A DNA stretch of 64,000 nucleotides. Origin: Lachnospiraceae bacterium (GTDB lineage: Bacteria; Bacillota; Clostridia; Lachnospirales; Lachnospiraceae). The notes under the pieces were generated by a model. That model did not search any database. It was given only the letters and a program-made list of their open reading frames with translations, and was not told the DNA's origin. Made by a program: the position numbers and the translations under genes. The stretch is from contig CABJBM010000022.1 of NCBI GenBank assembly GCA_902363835.1, positions 1 through 64,000 on the forward strand. Direction: 5' to 3'. Every line of letters begins with the position of its first letter. The first letter of the stretch is position 1. Positions 50,937-58,962 of this stretch are shown in pieces.

Positions 50937-51914
50937 ATGAAACAAGAGCACATCCAACAGATTGGCACCGCAGTGGCGGCGGTGACTGCGAAGAAACGCA
51001 TCAACCATTTCTATTTTGTAGCCTGCGGAGGTTCCCAGGCCTTTATGATGCCGGCCCAATACCTTTTTGACAGAGAAATCGAAACACCAGCCAGCATATA
51101 CAGTTCCAATGAATTTGTACATAGCGAACCAAAGGCCCTTGGACCGGATTCTGTTGTAATCACCTGCTCCCATTCCGGTAATACTCCGGAAACGGTAAAA
51201 GCAACGGAGTTTGCAAGAGAAAAGGGTGCCGCAACCATTGCCCTGTCCAATGTTGTGGATTCCCCGCTGTGGAAGGCAGCGGAATATCCCATTCACTATG
51301 ACTGGGGAAAAGGAACGGATGCCAGCGATTTAAATAAAGGCGTTCTTTACTGCCTTATATTCAGCATTTTAAACGCAGTCAGCCCATGTGAAAAATACCG
51401 GAAGGGAATGGAAGGGGTTGACGGTTTAAATGATGCCATAGAAAAGGCAAAGGCACAGTATGCCGACACTGTCAAAGAGTGGGGAAAACAGTATAAGAGA
51501 GAAGAACTGATCTATACCATGGGCAGCGGAGCCAATTATGGGGAGGCATATTCTTTTGCAATCTGTTTGTTAATGGAAATGCAGTGGATTCATTCCAATG
51601 CCATTCATTCCGGTGAGTATTTTCATGGGCCATTTGAGGTGACAGATTTTGATGTTCCGTTTATTGTGATAAAAGGGATTGGAGCTACAAGACCCCTGGA
51701 TGAGAGAGCCTATGATTTCTGCCGGAAATACTCAGAGAAAATTATGCTGGTGGATGAGGCGGAATTTGATATGACCGGCATTGATGAAGAAGTCAGGGAA
51801 TATTTCGCACCGCTGCTGGCGGGAGCCGTACTTCGTTCCCTTGCAGATGAATTTGCATACCAGAGGGGCCATGATTTAAGCGTGCGCCGTTATATGTGGA
51901 GAATGGATTATTAA
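50937..51914 (+). CDS. frlB: Fructosamine-6-phosphate deglycase (SIS domain)
   Basis: A 325-residue double SIS-domain sugar isomerase-type protein: Y-F-V-A-C-G-G-S-Q-A-F, C-S-H-S-G-N-T-P-E-T and later G-S-G-A-N-Y-G-E-A and N-A-I-H-S-G-E-Y-F-H-G. It resembles FrlB, which splits fructoselysine-6-phosphate into glucose-6-phosphate and lysine. The FrlD-type kinase, transporter and GntR regulator downstream support this. ATG 50937 follows CGGAGGA. A GlmS-like phosphosugar isomerase is the alternative. Confidence 0.85.
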   Translation: MKQEHIQQIGTAVAAVTAKKRINHFYFVACGGSQAFMMPAQYLFDREIETPASIYSSNEFVHSEPKALGPDSVVITCSHSGNTPETVKATEFAREKGAATIALSNVVDSPLWKAAEYPIHYDWGKGTDASDLNKGVLYCLIFSILNAVSPCEKYRKGMEGVDGLNDAIEKAKAQYADTVKEWGKQYKREELIYTMGSGANYGEAYSFAICLLMEMQWIHSNAIHSGEYFHGPFEVTDFDVPFIVIKGIGATRPLDERAYDFCRKYSEKIMLVDEAEFDMTGIDEEVREYFAPLLAGAVLRSLADEFAYQRGHDLSVRRYMWRMDY

Positions 51915-51948
51915 GCCTTAAGGCTGTTTTTTAAAAGGAGGAAGCTGA

Positions 51949-53310
51949 ATGAAAAAAAATGCCAGGAAAGTGATAGCATTATTATTAGCGGCTGCTATGG
52001 GATTGTCATTAACCGCCTGTGGGAGCGGAAACAGCAGCACCGATGCCAAAGCAGGCTCAGAGAGCAAGGAAAACACGGTTAAGACAGGCACAGAGGAAAA
52101 CAGCGGGGCAAGTGGAGAAAAGGTTGTGATTAATTTCTTCCACCGCTGGCCCAACGATCCGAAAAACGCCATGTTCCAGGAACTGATTAAGGAATATATG
52201 GCTGAAAATCCCAATGTAACGATTCAAATGGATTGTATATTAAACGACCAGTACAAGGAAAAGATCCGTATGGTGGTCTCTACCGATGAAGTTCCTGATG
52301 TGTTTTCCTCCTGGTCAGGAACCTTTGCAAAAGAAATGATTAACTCCGGTAATGTAATGGCATTAAATGACCTTTTTGAAAAGGATAAGGAATGGTCCTC
52401 TCAAATTGCCGGGGCCAGCGTGGACGGCTTCACGTTTGACGGTACGATTTATGGAATTCCCTGGTCCCAGGATGGAAAGGTATTCTACTATAACAAGAAG
52501 ATTTTTTCAGACAATCATCTGGAAATTCCAAAGACCTGGAATGAGTTTATTTCTGTACTGGATTCCTTAAAGGCGGCCGGATACGAAACACCCATTGTAG
52601 AAGGGTTATCAGACAATTGGGCTATCCTTCACTACCTTGGCACAATGAACCAGAGAATGGTGGACCCAGAAGTTCTTGCAAAGGACTATGATCCGGCCAT
52701 GGGAGAATTTACTAATCCGGCTTATGTGGAGGTTTTAAAGAAATGGCAGCAGCTCACCTCCTATATGGGCGAAACCTGCGTTGCCATTGATCATGAAACA
52801 GCCAGAAATACATACTTTGCCGCAGGAAAGGCTCCGATTATGTATCTGCAGTTTGCAGAGATTCCAATGCTTGAAAAGGCATTGCCGGAAGGCTTTGAAT
52901 ATGGATTTTTTAATTTCCCGGCTTTTGAAGAAGGAAAGGGTGATCCCATGGGATTGACCGGAGCACCGGAAGGATTTATGATAAGTAATAAGGCAAAGAA
53001 TCCTGAGGAATGCGTGAAGTTTTTAAAATGGCTTGTAAGTAAGAAAGGCGGAGAAGCCCTGACCACAAAATGCGGCGACATTTCCAGCGTGGCAGGTGCC
53101 GTTGATGAAACAAATGCACTGCCGGCCCAGTTGGATGCCATGGATATTATTAAATCCGCTTCAGTACTGGTTCCGTGGTTTGACAATGCCTGCGATGCTT
53201 CCGTCTACACCGTATATGGGCAGGGGGCACAGGCTATTGCTATCGGCGATGAAACACCGGAGAGTGTTATGGAGCAGATAAAGGAGGCCGCAGCCGCTTT
53301 GCATAAATAA
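51949..53310 (+). CDS. Sugar ABC transporter substrate-binding lipoprotein (fructosamine locus)
   Basis: A 453-residue solute-binding protein with lipobox L-T-A-C at residue 21-24 and a Ser/Thr/Glu linker, then V-I-N-F-F-H-R-W and P-D-V-F-S-S-W-S-G of the MalE/UgpB type. It sits between frlB and two permeases, so it should bind fructosamines (for example fructoselysine) or related Amadori compounds. AAAGGAGGAAG precedes ATG 51949. A perfect 15-bp inverted repeat follows its stop. Confidence 0.88.
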   Translation: MKKNARKVIALLLAAAMGLSLTACGSGNSSTDAKAGSESKENTVKTGTEENSGASGEKVVINFFHRWPNDPKNAMFQELIKEYMAENPNVTIQMDCILNDQYKEKIRMVVSTDEVPDVFSSWSGTFAKEMINSGNVMALNDLFEKDKEWSSQIAGASVDGFTFDGTIYGIPWSQDGKVFYYNKKIFSDNHLEIPKTWNEFISVLDSLKAAGYETPIVEGLSDNWAILHYLGTMNQRMVDPEVLAKDYDPAMGEFTNPAYVEVLKKWQQLTSYMGETCVAIDHETARNTYFAAGKAPIMYLQFAEIPMLEKALPEGFEYGFFNFPAFEEGKGDPMGLTGAPEGFMISNKAKNPEECVKFLKWLVSKKGGEALTTKCGDISSVAGAVDETNALPAQLDAMDIIKSASVLVPWFDNACDASVYTVYGQGAQAIAIGDETPESVMEQIKEAAAALHK

Positions 53311-53317
53311 AGACTGG

Positions 53318-53347
53318 AGATAAGAGGCCGGATCCGGCCTCTTATCT
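53318..53347 (+). promoter_or_regulatory. Perfect 30-base inverted repeat after the binding-protein gene
   Basis: AGATAAGAGGCCGGA / TCCGGCCTCTTATCT with no unpaired bases and no T-run. As an mRNA hairpin it would protect the binding-protein message and reduce read-through to the permeases. Confidence 0.6.
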
Positions 53348-53370
53348 AACATGGATGGGATGGTGTTATT

Positions 53371-54264
53371 TTGAAAAGAGAGAAAAAAAGAAATTTGCAG
53401 GCATTTGCTTTTGTGTTTCCAGGGATATTGATTCTTGGAATCTTTGTGTATTATCCACTGTTCAAGAACATCGTTTACAGTTTCCAGTCTTTTACCTTGT
53501 CGGATATTGCAAAAGAATGGGTGGGGTTTTCCAATTACAAACAGCTGCTGAATGATAAAATCATTTTGGTAAGCCTTAAAAACAACTTTCTTTACGCAGT
53601 CATATCGATTCTGATCCAGGTAGGCTTTGGCCTTGTCCTTGCAGCCGTGCTGGAAGATGTGGTGTTTCGTAAAGTTGCGCCTGCTTTGCGCAGCATTTAT
53701 TTTATTCCAACAGTAATCTCCATGACAGTGGTATGTCTGCTTTTTGACTTCATATACAACCCGCAGATGGGGCTGCTTAATAGTTTCCTGAACCTGATTG
53801 GACTGGATCAACTGGCACACATATGGCTGGGAAGTAAAAAGACGGCAATGTACGCGGTAATTGCCGTGTCCCAATGGCAGAGTACCGGGTACGTTGCCAT
53901 GTTGTTTATCGTGGCTATCCAGAAAATACCCACGGAGTTATATGAATCGGCTGAGGTAGACGGAGCAGGAAAATTGAAGCGCTTCTTTTATATAACGGTT
54001 CCACAGGTCCGGCAGATGTTCTTTGTAACCATGATTCTTACGGTGGTAGGGGCTTTTACCGTATTTAATGAACCGTACATATTAACTGGGGGAGGCCCGG
54101 GTACAGCGACAATGGTATTGTCCCTTCACATGTATCAGACCGGATTTGTTAAAAACAACATGGGATATGCATCCACCATTGCCATGCTGATTTTTATGAT
54201 TACGGCAGTGCTGTCTTCCGTACAGTTCTTCACCTATGGAACAGATAAGGAGGAAGGGTCATGA
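53371..54264 (+). CDS. Sugar ABC transporter permease (MalF/UgpA-type)
   Basis: A 297-residue six-helix permease: A-F-V-F-P-G-I-L-I-L-G-I-F near the first helix, EAA loop Y-E-S-A-E-V-D-G-A-G-K-L-K-R, and T-G-G-G-P-G-T-A-T near the end. No ATG is usable; the start is TTG 53371 with only a weak GGGATGG site, which may keep expression low. It overlaps the next permease (ATGA). Confidence 0.88.
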   Translation: MKREKKRNLQAFAFVFPGILILGIFVYYPLFKNIVYSFQSFTLSDIAKEWVGFSNYKQLLNDKIILVSLKNNFLYAVISILIQVGFGLVLAAVLEDVVFRKVAPALRSIYFIPTVISMTVVCLLFDFIYNPQMGLLNSFLNLIGLDQLAHIWLGSKKTAMYAVIAVSQWQSTGYVAMLFIVAIQKIPTELYESAEVDGAGKLKRFFYITVPQVRQMFFVTMILTVVGAFTVFNEPYILTGGGPGTATMVLSLHMYQTGFVKNNMGYASTIAMLIFMITAVLSSVQFFTYGTDKEEGS

Positions 54265-55109
54265 AGAAACAAAGAGTGAGAAAGAGAAGGGCATATGGAC
54301 CCTGGGAAATGGTATGGCTTGCAGTTTTGTTTTTGTTGGCTGCCCTGATATTATATCCTCTGTTCTGGATACTCATGTCTTCTTTTAAGAATTACAATGG
54401 AATCTATGGAGATGTGTGGGGATTTCCGGATATCTGGCATGTAGAGAATTATACGACGGCATGGCATAAGGGAATTTCCCAGTATTTTATTAACAGTACG
54501 GCAGTTACCGTATGCACGCTGGCAGGGGTTGTCTTTTTATCTACATTTTCAGCTTTTGGCATTTGCCAGATGAAAGGAAAACTGGGGAATCTGGTTTTTC
54601 TCTTCTGCATGTGCGGACTTTTGCTGTCTCCTCAGGTATGCCTGCTTCCTCTTTTTATGCTTTTAAAGTCATTGAAGCTAAAAAATACGCTGTTGGCCAT
54701 GATTCTTCCCTACATTGCTTTCCGCCTTCCGGTATCCATTATGCTGGTCCGTTCCTTTTTTATTGGGATATCAAGGGAAATGGAAGAGGCTGCAACCATT
54801 GACGGGGCAACGCTTATGCAGATTTACAGGAATATCTATCTGCCCCTTTCCAAGCCCATCATCTCTACGGTGGTTATTATGACAGCATACTATGCATGGA
54901 ATGAGTTCGTCTTTGCTACAATTTTTGTTGACAGTTCCAAGCTGCGGACGATTCCTGTGGGACTTATGACGTTCCGTGACGGGCTTATGACGGAATGGGG
55001 AGTGGTACTTGCAGGTATGGTCATTTCCTGCCTGCCTATTATTGTATTATTTTTAACAATGCAGAAGAGCTTTGTGAGAGGAATGACCGCAGGCGCGGTG
55101 AAAGGATGA
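54261..55109 (+). CDS. Sugar ABC transporter permease (MalG/UgpE-type)
   Basis: A 282-residue partner permease with L-Y-P-L-F-W-I-L-M-S-S-F-K, the EAA loop E-M-E-E-A-A-T-I-D-G-A, and the C-terminal S-F-V-R-G-M-T-A-G-A-V-K-G. ATG 54261 overlaps the upstream stop and follows GGAGGAAG. No ATPase gene is in the locus, so a shared ATPase is expected elsewhere. Confidence 0.9.
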   Translation: MKKQRVRKRRAYGPWEMVWLAVLFLLAALILYPLFWILMSSFKNYNGIYGDVWGFPDIWHVENYTTAWHKGISQYFINSTAVTVCTLAGVVFLSTFSAFGICQMKGKLGNLVFLFCMCGLLLSPQVCLLPLFMLLKSLKLKNTLLAMILPYIAFRLPVSIMLVRSFFIGISREMEEAATIDGATLMQIYRNIYLPLSKPIISTVVIMTAYYAWNEFVFATIFVDSSKLRTIPVGLMTFRDGLMTEWGVVLAGMVISCLPIIVLFLTMQKSFVRGMTAGAVKG

Positions 55110-55114
55110 TAAGG

Positions 55115-55933
55115 ATGAAGATCATTGCAATAGGAGATAATGTAACGGACTGCTACGTAGAGGAAGGGGTTTATTTTCCAGGGGGAAATGCTGTTAATGT
55201 GGCTGTGAACTGCAAAAGAAACGGAGCAAAAAAGGTGAATTACCTTGGTGTATTCGGAGATGATGAGCAGGCGGACTACATTAAGAAATGCTTATCTGAG
55301 GAAGGGGTATCCTGTGAACGTTCCAGAAAGGTATACGCCCATACCGCTCAGCCAAGGGTTTACTTAAAGGATGGAGACCGGGTATTCGCGCCTGGCCCCA
55401 GAGACAGCTGTCAGCACCTTTTTTCCATAAAGATTGTAAAAGAAGATCTGGAGATCATCAGGGAGTTTGATCTTTGCCATACCAGCTGCTATTCCAATTT
55501 GGAGTATGAGCTTCCAAAGCTTTGCAAGGTTTGCAACATATCCTTTGATTTTTCAGACAGGCACGAAAAAGAATACCTGGAAAGAACATGTCCGTATCTT
55601 ACCTTTGCATTTTTTTCCGGTTCCGATATGGAAGAAGATGAATGTAAGGCTTTGTTAAAACAGGCTCATGGGCTGGGAGTGAAAATAGCCGGAGTGACCA
55701 GAGGAGCTGAGGGCGCTGTATTTTATGACGGCAAGGCATTTTACCGCCAGGGCATTAAGAAGGTGGAGGTGGTTGATACCATGGGAGCCGGTGACAGCTT
55801 TATTGCAGGATTTCTAACAGCTTACGGCGATGGCAGGACCATGGAGGAATCTCTTGACTATGCGGCTGAATGTTCTGCTGTTACATGTACAATCAACGGT
55901 GGTTTCGGGCATCCCCATCCCTATGAGGAATAG
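55115..55933 (+). CDS. frlD: Fructosamine (fructoselysine) 6-kinase
   Basis: A 272-residue PfkB/ribokinase-family kinase: N-terminal I-A-I-G-D-N-V-T-D-C-Y, F-P-G-G-N-A-V-N-V-A-V, and the C-terminal anion-hole motif D-T-M-G-A-G-D-S-F-I-A-G-F with the catalytic Asp. The short N-terminal region and GDNVTDCY are typical of FrlD. ATG 55115 has AAAGGA at good spacing; ATG 55106 overlaps the permease stop. It phosphorylates the imported Amadori product for FrlB. Confidence 0.88.
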   Translation: MKIIAIGDNVTDCYVEEGVYFPGGNAVNVAVNCKRNGAKKVNYLGVFGDDEQADYIKKCLSEEGVSCERSRKVYAHTAQPRVYLKDGDRVFAPGPRDSCQHLFSIKIVKEDLEIIREFDLCHTSCYSNLEYELPKLCKVCNISFDFSDRHEKEYLERTCPYLTFAFFSGSDMEEDECKALLKQAHGLGVKIAGVTRGAEGAVFYDGKAFYRQGIKKVEVVDTMGAGDSFIAGFLTAYGDGRTMEESLDYAAECSAVTCTINGGFGHPHPYEE

Positions 55934-55982
55934 AAGGGCCTGATTGGAAAGGCATTCCGGAACCTTATCCGGTTTAAAAGGG

Positions 55983-56011
55983 TTGCTTTAAGGATTTTTG
56001 TATTATATAAT
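55983..56011 (+). promoter_or_regulatory. frlR promoter
   Basis: TTGCTT (55983-55988), 17 bases, TATAAT (56006-56011). It leaves a 170-base leader, containing a GCCGGAT/ATCCGGC inverted repeat, before the frlR ribosome site. Confidence 0.55.
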
Positions 56012-56181
56012 TGTGAAGTCAGGTTAAGATGCCGGATGCAGGCAGTTTTATGGTGTTCCAACGGGAACCTTATATTCCGGGGACAAAATCCGGCAGATGG
56101 GAAGGCGCATTTGTACCTGCATCGGCCATTTTCATGATAGTTTTGGGCATTATGGAAAATTTAAATTTAGGAGAAACTTTT

Positions 56182-56946
56182 ATGCTGGATCAGAATGCAT
56201 TGGTTCCGCTTTACGAACAATTGAAAGATGCAATCAAAGAGGATATCAAGGCAAAGATATACTGCCCTGGTGACCGTATGCCCAGTGAGGTGGAGCTTGA
56301 GGAAAAGTACCAGGTTAGCCGGATAACCGTAAGAAGAGCGGTGAAAGAGCTGTGTGAAGAGGAAATTCTTGTTCGTAAGCAGGGAAAAGGAACGTTTGTA
56401 TTAAATACGGGATTAAAAAGCCGGATTGACCGTCTGGGCGGTTTCCATGATTCCATGGAAAGCCAGGGAAGGAAAGTCAGGACAGAGGTCCTGGAAAAAT
56501 CAATTATTCATGTAAAAGCTTCCTATGCGGAGGATCTTCAGATCGGGCCTGATGACGATGTTGTATATCTCAAGCGTATTATGTATGCGGATGATATTCC
56601 CATGATGGTGGATATGTGCTATCTTCCATTGAAACGTTTTCCTGGAATCGTCGATCGAATGACAGGGGATTTTTCTGTGTTCCGGATTCTGGAGAATGAC
56701 TATCACGTCAATTTGAAACGATATTACAAAGTATTAAAGGTCCGCAGAGCGACAAAGGAGATTTCTAAGTATTTACAGTGCCATATGGGAGAACCCCTGT
56801 TTGATCTTTTTAAGATCACATATAATGTGGAAGGGATTCCGCAGCATATTTCAGTCAGTATACTAAAGAGCGAGAATACATCGTATATAATATCCAGTGA
56901 TGAGGATGATCGGATGACTCACGTGGGCATAAGCTGGAAAATATAG
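56182..56946 (+). CDS. frlR: GntR/HutC-family regulator of the fructosamine locus
   Basis: A 254-residue GntR regulator: winged helix with P-L-Y-E-Q-L-K-D-A-I, P-S-E-V-E-L-E-E-K-Y-Q-V-S-R-I-T-V-R-R-A and G-K-G-T-F-V, then a UTRA effector domain. ATG 56182 follows AGGAGAAAC. The longer frame from 56029 would add 51 residues with no homology feel and is rejected. It probably represses the frl promoter at 50.85 kb until a phosphorylated fructosamine binds. Confidence 0.85.
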   Translation: MLDQNALVPLYEQLKDAIKEDIKAKIYCPGDRMPSEVELEEKYQVSRITVRRAVKELCEEEILVRKQGKGTFVLNTGLKSRIDRLGGFHDSMESQGRKVRTEVLEKSIIHVKASYAEDLQIGPDDDVVYLKRIMYADDIPMMVDMCYLPLKRFPGIVDRMTGDFSVFRILENDYHVNLKRYYKVLKVRRATKEISKYLQCHMGEPLFDLFKITYNVEGIPQHISVSILKSENTSYIISSDEDDRMTHVGISWKI

Positions 56947-56952
56947 AATATA

Positions 56953-57000
56953 AGAAAAACCAGCCGGAAGATCTGAAAAGATCGGCCGTCTGGTTTTTCT
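56953..57000. terminator. Bidirectional terminator, frlR / UbiA gene
   Basis: An 11-bp AGAAAAACCAG / CTGGTTTTTCT stem (56953-56963 with 56990-57000) extended by CGG/CCG, with T-runs on both strands. Confidence 0.85.
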
Positions 57001-57019
57001 GATTTCATAACTGCTTTTG

Positions 57020-57958
57020 TCAAAGAATCAAGCCGCTTAAAAAGATCACCAGAGTTTGTGCTCCCACAATGATGATATAATTCTGAACCGAAAGGGCAAA
57101 GGTCTTTTCTTTGATTTGTTCCTTTTTAAAACGGCGGATGTTTTTATGAACAGGAATAATGGTGAGCAGCGCTGCCAGGCAGACCGGTGAAAGGAGTTTC
57201 AGTGTTACGGCTGCTGTCCAGGTCAAATAAGTCACATAATATAGTCCGGCAAAAACATCCAGCGCTTTTTTGCCTAAAAAATAAGATAAGGTATACCGTC
57301 CTACTGCAATATCCTTTTCTAAGTCGCAGATATTGTTTGCCAGCATAATGTTTGCGGTGGCGCAGATTGGGCCAACAGAAAGCAGAAGCAGGGAAAGAAC
57401 AGGTGCAAGGTTTATGTCCAGCCGGATGGCATGCCAATCAGCAGTCAAGGCCAGAAAAGTACCGGATGGCATGCTCATATAAAGCATGAGAAAAGGAATG
57501 AACAGACCATAAAACAGCCCTGAAAAAATCTCTCCCAAAGGTAAACGGGAAATGGGGACAGGTCCCCAGGTGTAGAATACGCCGCAGAGAAAGCACAGCC
57601 CGCCTAACAGCAGAACCACCAGATCCGTGCGGTATGCCAGAGTAAGGCCAAGAGCAGTGCTTACGCCCAACAGCAGATAAATGATGAACTTAGCCATGCC
57701 CCGGGAAAACGGAAGCTTTTGTCCGTTGGTTTTGGTATCAATATAGTTATTGATTGCGGTTGTGGTTAAGTCGAACAGGAACATGGAGCCAAAAAACAGA
57801 AGCGTGCGCTCTGCGTTCACCGGCTGCCTGCGGTAAAACAGGTAAGCCAGGGACATGAGAAAGGGAAGCAGGCTTGTGATTTTGGTACGTATCTCAACGA
57901 ATTCGAAAATTCTTTTCATATTAGATTGGCGATCTGTTATAACAGTTTTTGTTTGCAT
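57020..57958 (-). CDS. UbiA-family prenyltransferase (MenA-like)
   Basis: A 312-residue integral membrane prenyltransferase with about eight helices. The first Asp motif is N-N-Y-I-D-T-K-T-N and the second N-N-I-C-D-L-E-K-D-I, the prenyl-diphosphate/Mg sites of MenA/UbiA enzymes. ATG 57958 is behind AGAGGATAA. No menaquinone genes are near, so it may act on another aromatic or quinone acceptor. It lies 218 bases downstream of the tetR gene on the same strand; that gap has no other gene. Confidence 0.85.
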   Translation of the reverse strand: MQTKTVITDRQSNMKRIFEFVEIRTKITSLLPFLMSLAYLFYRRQPVNAERTLLFFGSMFLFDLTTTAINNYIDTKTNGQKLPFSRGMAKFIIYLLLGVSTALGLTLAYRTDLVVLLLGGLCFLCGVFYTWGPVPISRLPLGEIFSGLFYGLFIPFLMLYMSMPSGTFLALTADWHAIRLDINLAPVLSLLLLSVGPICATANIMLANNICDLEKDIAVGRYTLSYFLGKKALDVFAGLYYVTYLTWTAAVTLKLLSPVCLAALLTIIPVHKNIRRFKKEQIKEKTFALSVQNYIIIVGAQTLVIFLSGLIL

Positions 57959-58176
57959 AATTATCCTCTTTCCTATATTGATTCCAATGGCCATAACGGG
58001 GGCGCCTGCCGGTAAATGGGGAAAATAGCCCTCATGGCCGGGGAAGCTGCTTTCATTTGAAAATATTTAGCAGTATTGTAAAGACACCTCTTCACAGCTT
58101 GAAAATGTTTATTTCTGCCCCCTTTGGTGGCCTGCACAGAAGAAATGTACTTCAAGTTCTCCTGATCCATACACTG

Positions 58177-58785
58177 TTATTCCTTTGCTGCATGTACAAG
58201 CGGCATAAAAATGTCATCTACAATCTCCGCTATTGCTGCATCGGAAACAGGTCCCTGCTTTGTGATCAGCTCGTACTGCAGCAGATCTATGGGCAATGTG
58301 ATGATTCGGGGCGGCAGCTTTTCAAGGCAGACTTCACCGCGGAGTTCTGCATTTTTCATAATTGCCGTCATAGCCACTGTTAATTTGTTCTCCGATCTTA
58401 AGTGGATAATTTGCGGTATGGAGGCAATTATAGTATGCCAAACCCGCGGATCCATCATAAGCCCTCTGATCGTCTGTGTGCCGATTGTTTTCAGCGGTTC
58501 AACACGCCCACGAAGATAGGTATATACATCATTTCGCAGGTCGCCGGTATTTGGAATCTCATTGGTGATTTTCGGTAAGTATTTACGCAGGGCGGCCATC
58601 ACAAGCTCTGACTTGTTGTCCCACCGGCGGTAAAGGACAGCTTTATTTGTCTCCGCCCTTGCCGCAACGCTTTCCATTGTCAGGCGCGTATATCCGATTT
58701 CAGCCAGTTCTTCCCATGTGGCCAGCAGGATTGCCTCTTCTAAAATCTCTCCGCGGCGGCGGGTACTCTTTTTTTGATCGTCCAT
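58177..58785 (-). CDS. TetR-family repressor of the adjacent efflux pump
   Basis: A 202-residue regulator with an N-terminal TetR helix-turn-helix (A-E-I-G-Y-T-R-L-T-M-E-S-V-A-A-R-A-E-T-N-K-A-V-L-Y-R-R-W) and a variable ligand domain. AGGAGAA precedes ATG 58785. It is divergent from the MFS gene with two near-identical palindromes between them, so autoregulation and pump control are likely. Confidence 0.9.
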   Translation of the reverse strand: MDDQKKSTRRRGEILEEAILLATWEELAEIGYTRLTMESVAARAETNKAVLYRRWDNKSELVMAALRKYLPKITNEIPNTGDLRNDVYTYLRGRVEPLKTIGTQTIRGLMMDPRVWHTIIASIPQIIHLRSENKLTVAMTAIMKNAELRGEVCLEKLPPRIITLPIDLLQYELITKQGPVSDAAIAEIVDDIFMPLVHAAKE

Positions 58786-58836
58786 TTTATAGTTCTCCTA
58801 TCCTTGGGAATTTGAAATCTGTTATGAAATATGCAT

Positions 58837-58860
58837 ATAAGAAACGAAAGAGTTTCTTAT
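58837..58860. promoter_or_regulatory. TetR operator 1
   Basis: A perfect palindrome ATAAGAAAC-N6-GTTTCTTAT in the tetR/MFS divergent region, close to tetR. Confidence 0.75.
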
Positions 58861-58880
58861 TTTTTATGCGGAAATGTCAA

Positions 58881-58909
58881 TTGAAAAAAGCTTATGGTTA
58901 TCATATCAT
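58881..58909 (+). promoter_or_regulatory. MFS gene promoter
   Basis: TTGAAA (58881-58886), 17 bases, TATCAT (58904-58909). Operator 2 starts 7 bases downstream of the -10, over the transcript start. Confidence 0.65.
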
Positions 58910-58915
58910 ATTCAT

Positions 58916-58939
58916 ATAAGAAACACAAACGTTTCTATT
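58916..58939. promoter_or_regulatory. TetR operator 2
   Basis: ATAAGAAAC-N6-GTTTCTATT, one base from operator 1 in the right arm, centred 79 bases away. Confidence 0.75.
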
Positions 58940-58962
58940 GTAAATATGAAAGGGGTTTTCTC

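Noticed and set aside
57959..58176. 65-codon minus-strand ORF between tetR and the UbiA gene
   Set aside because: No ribosome site and no family resemblance; treated as intergenic.
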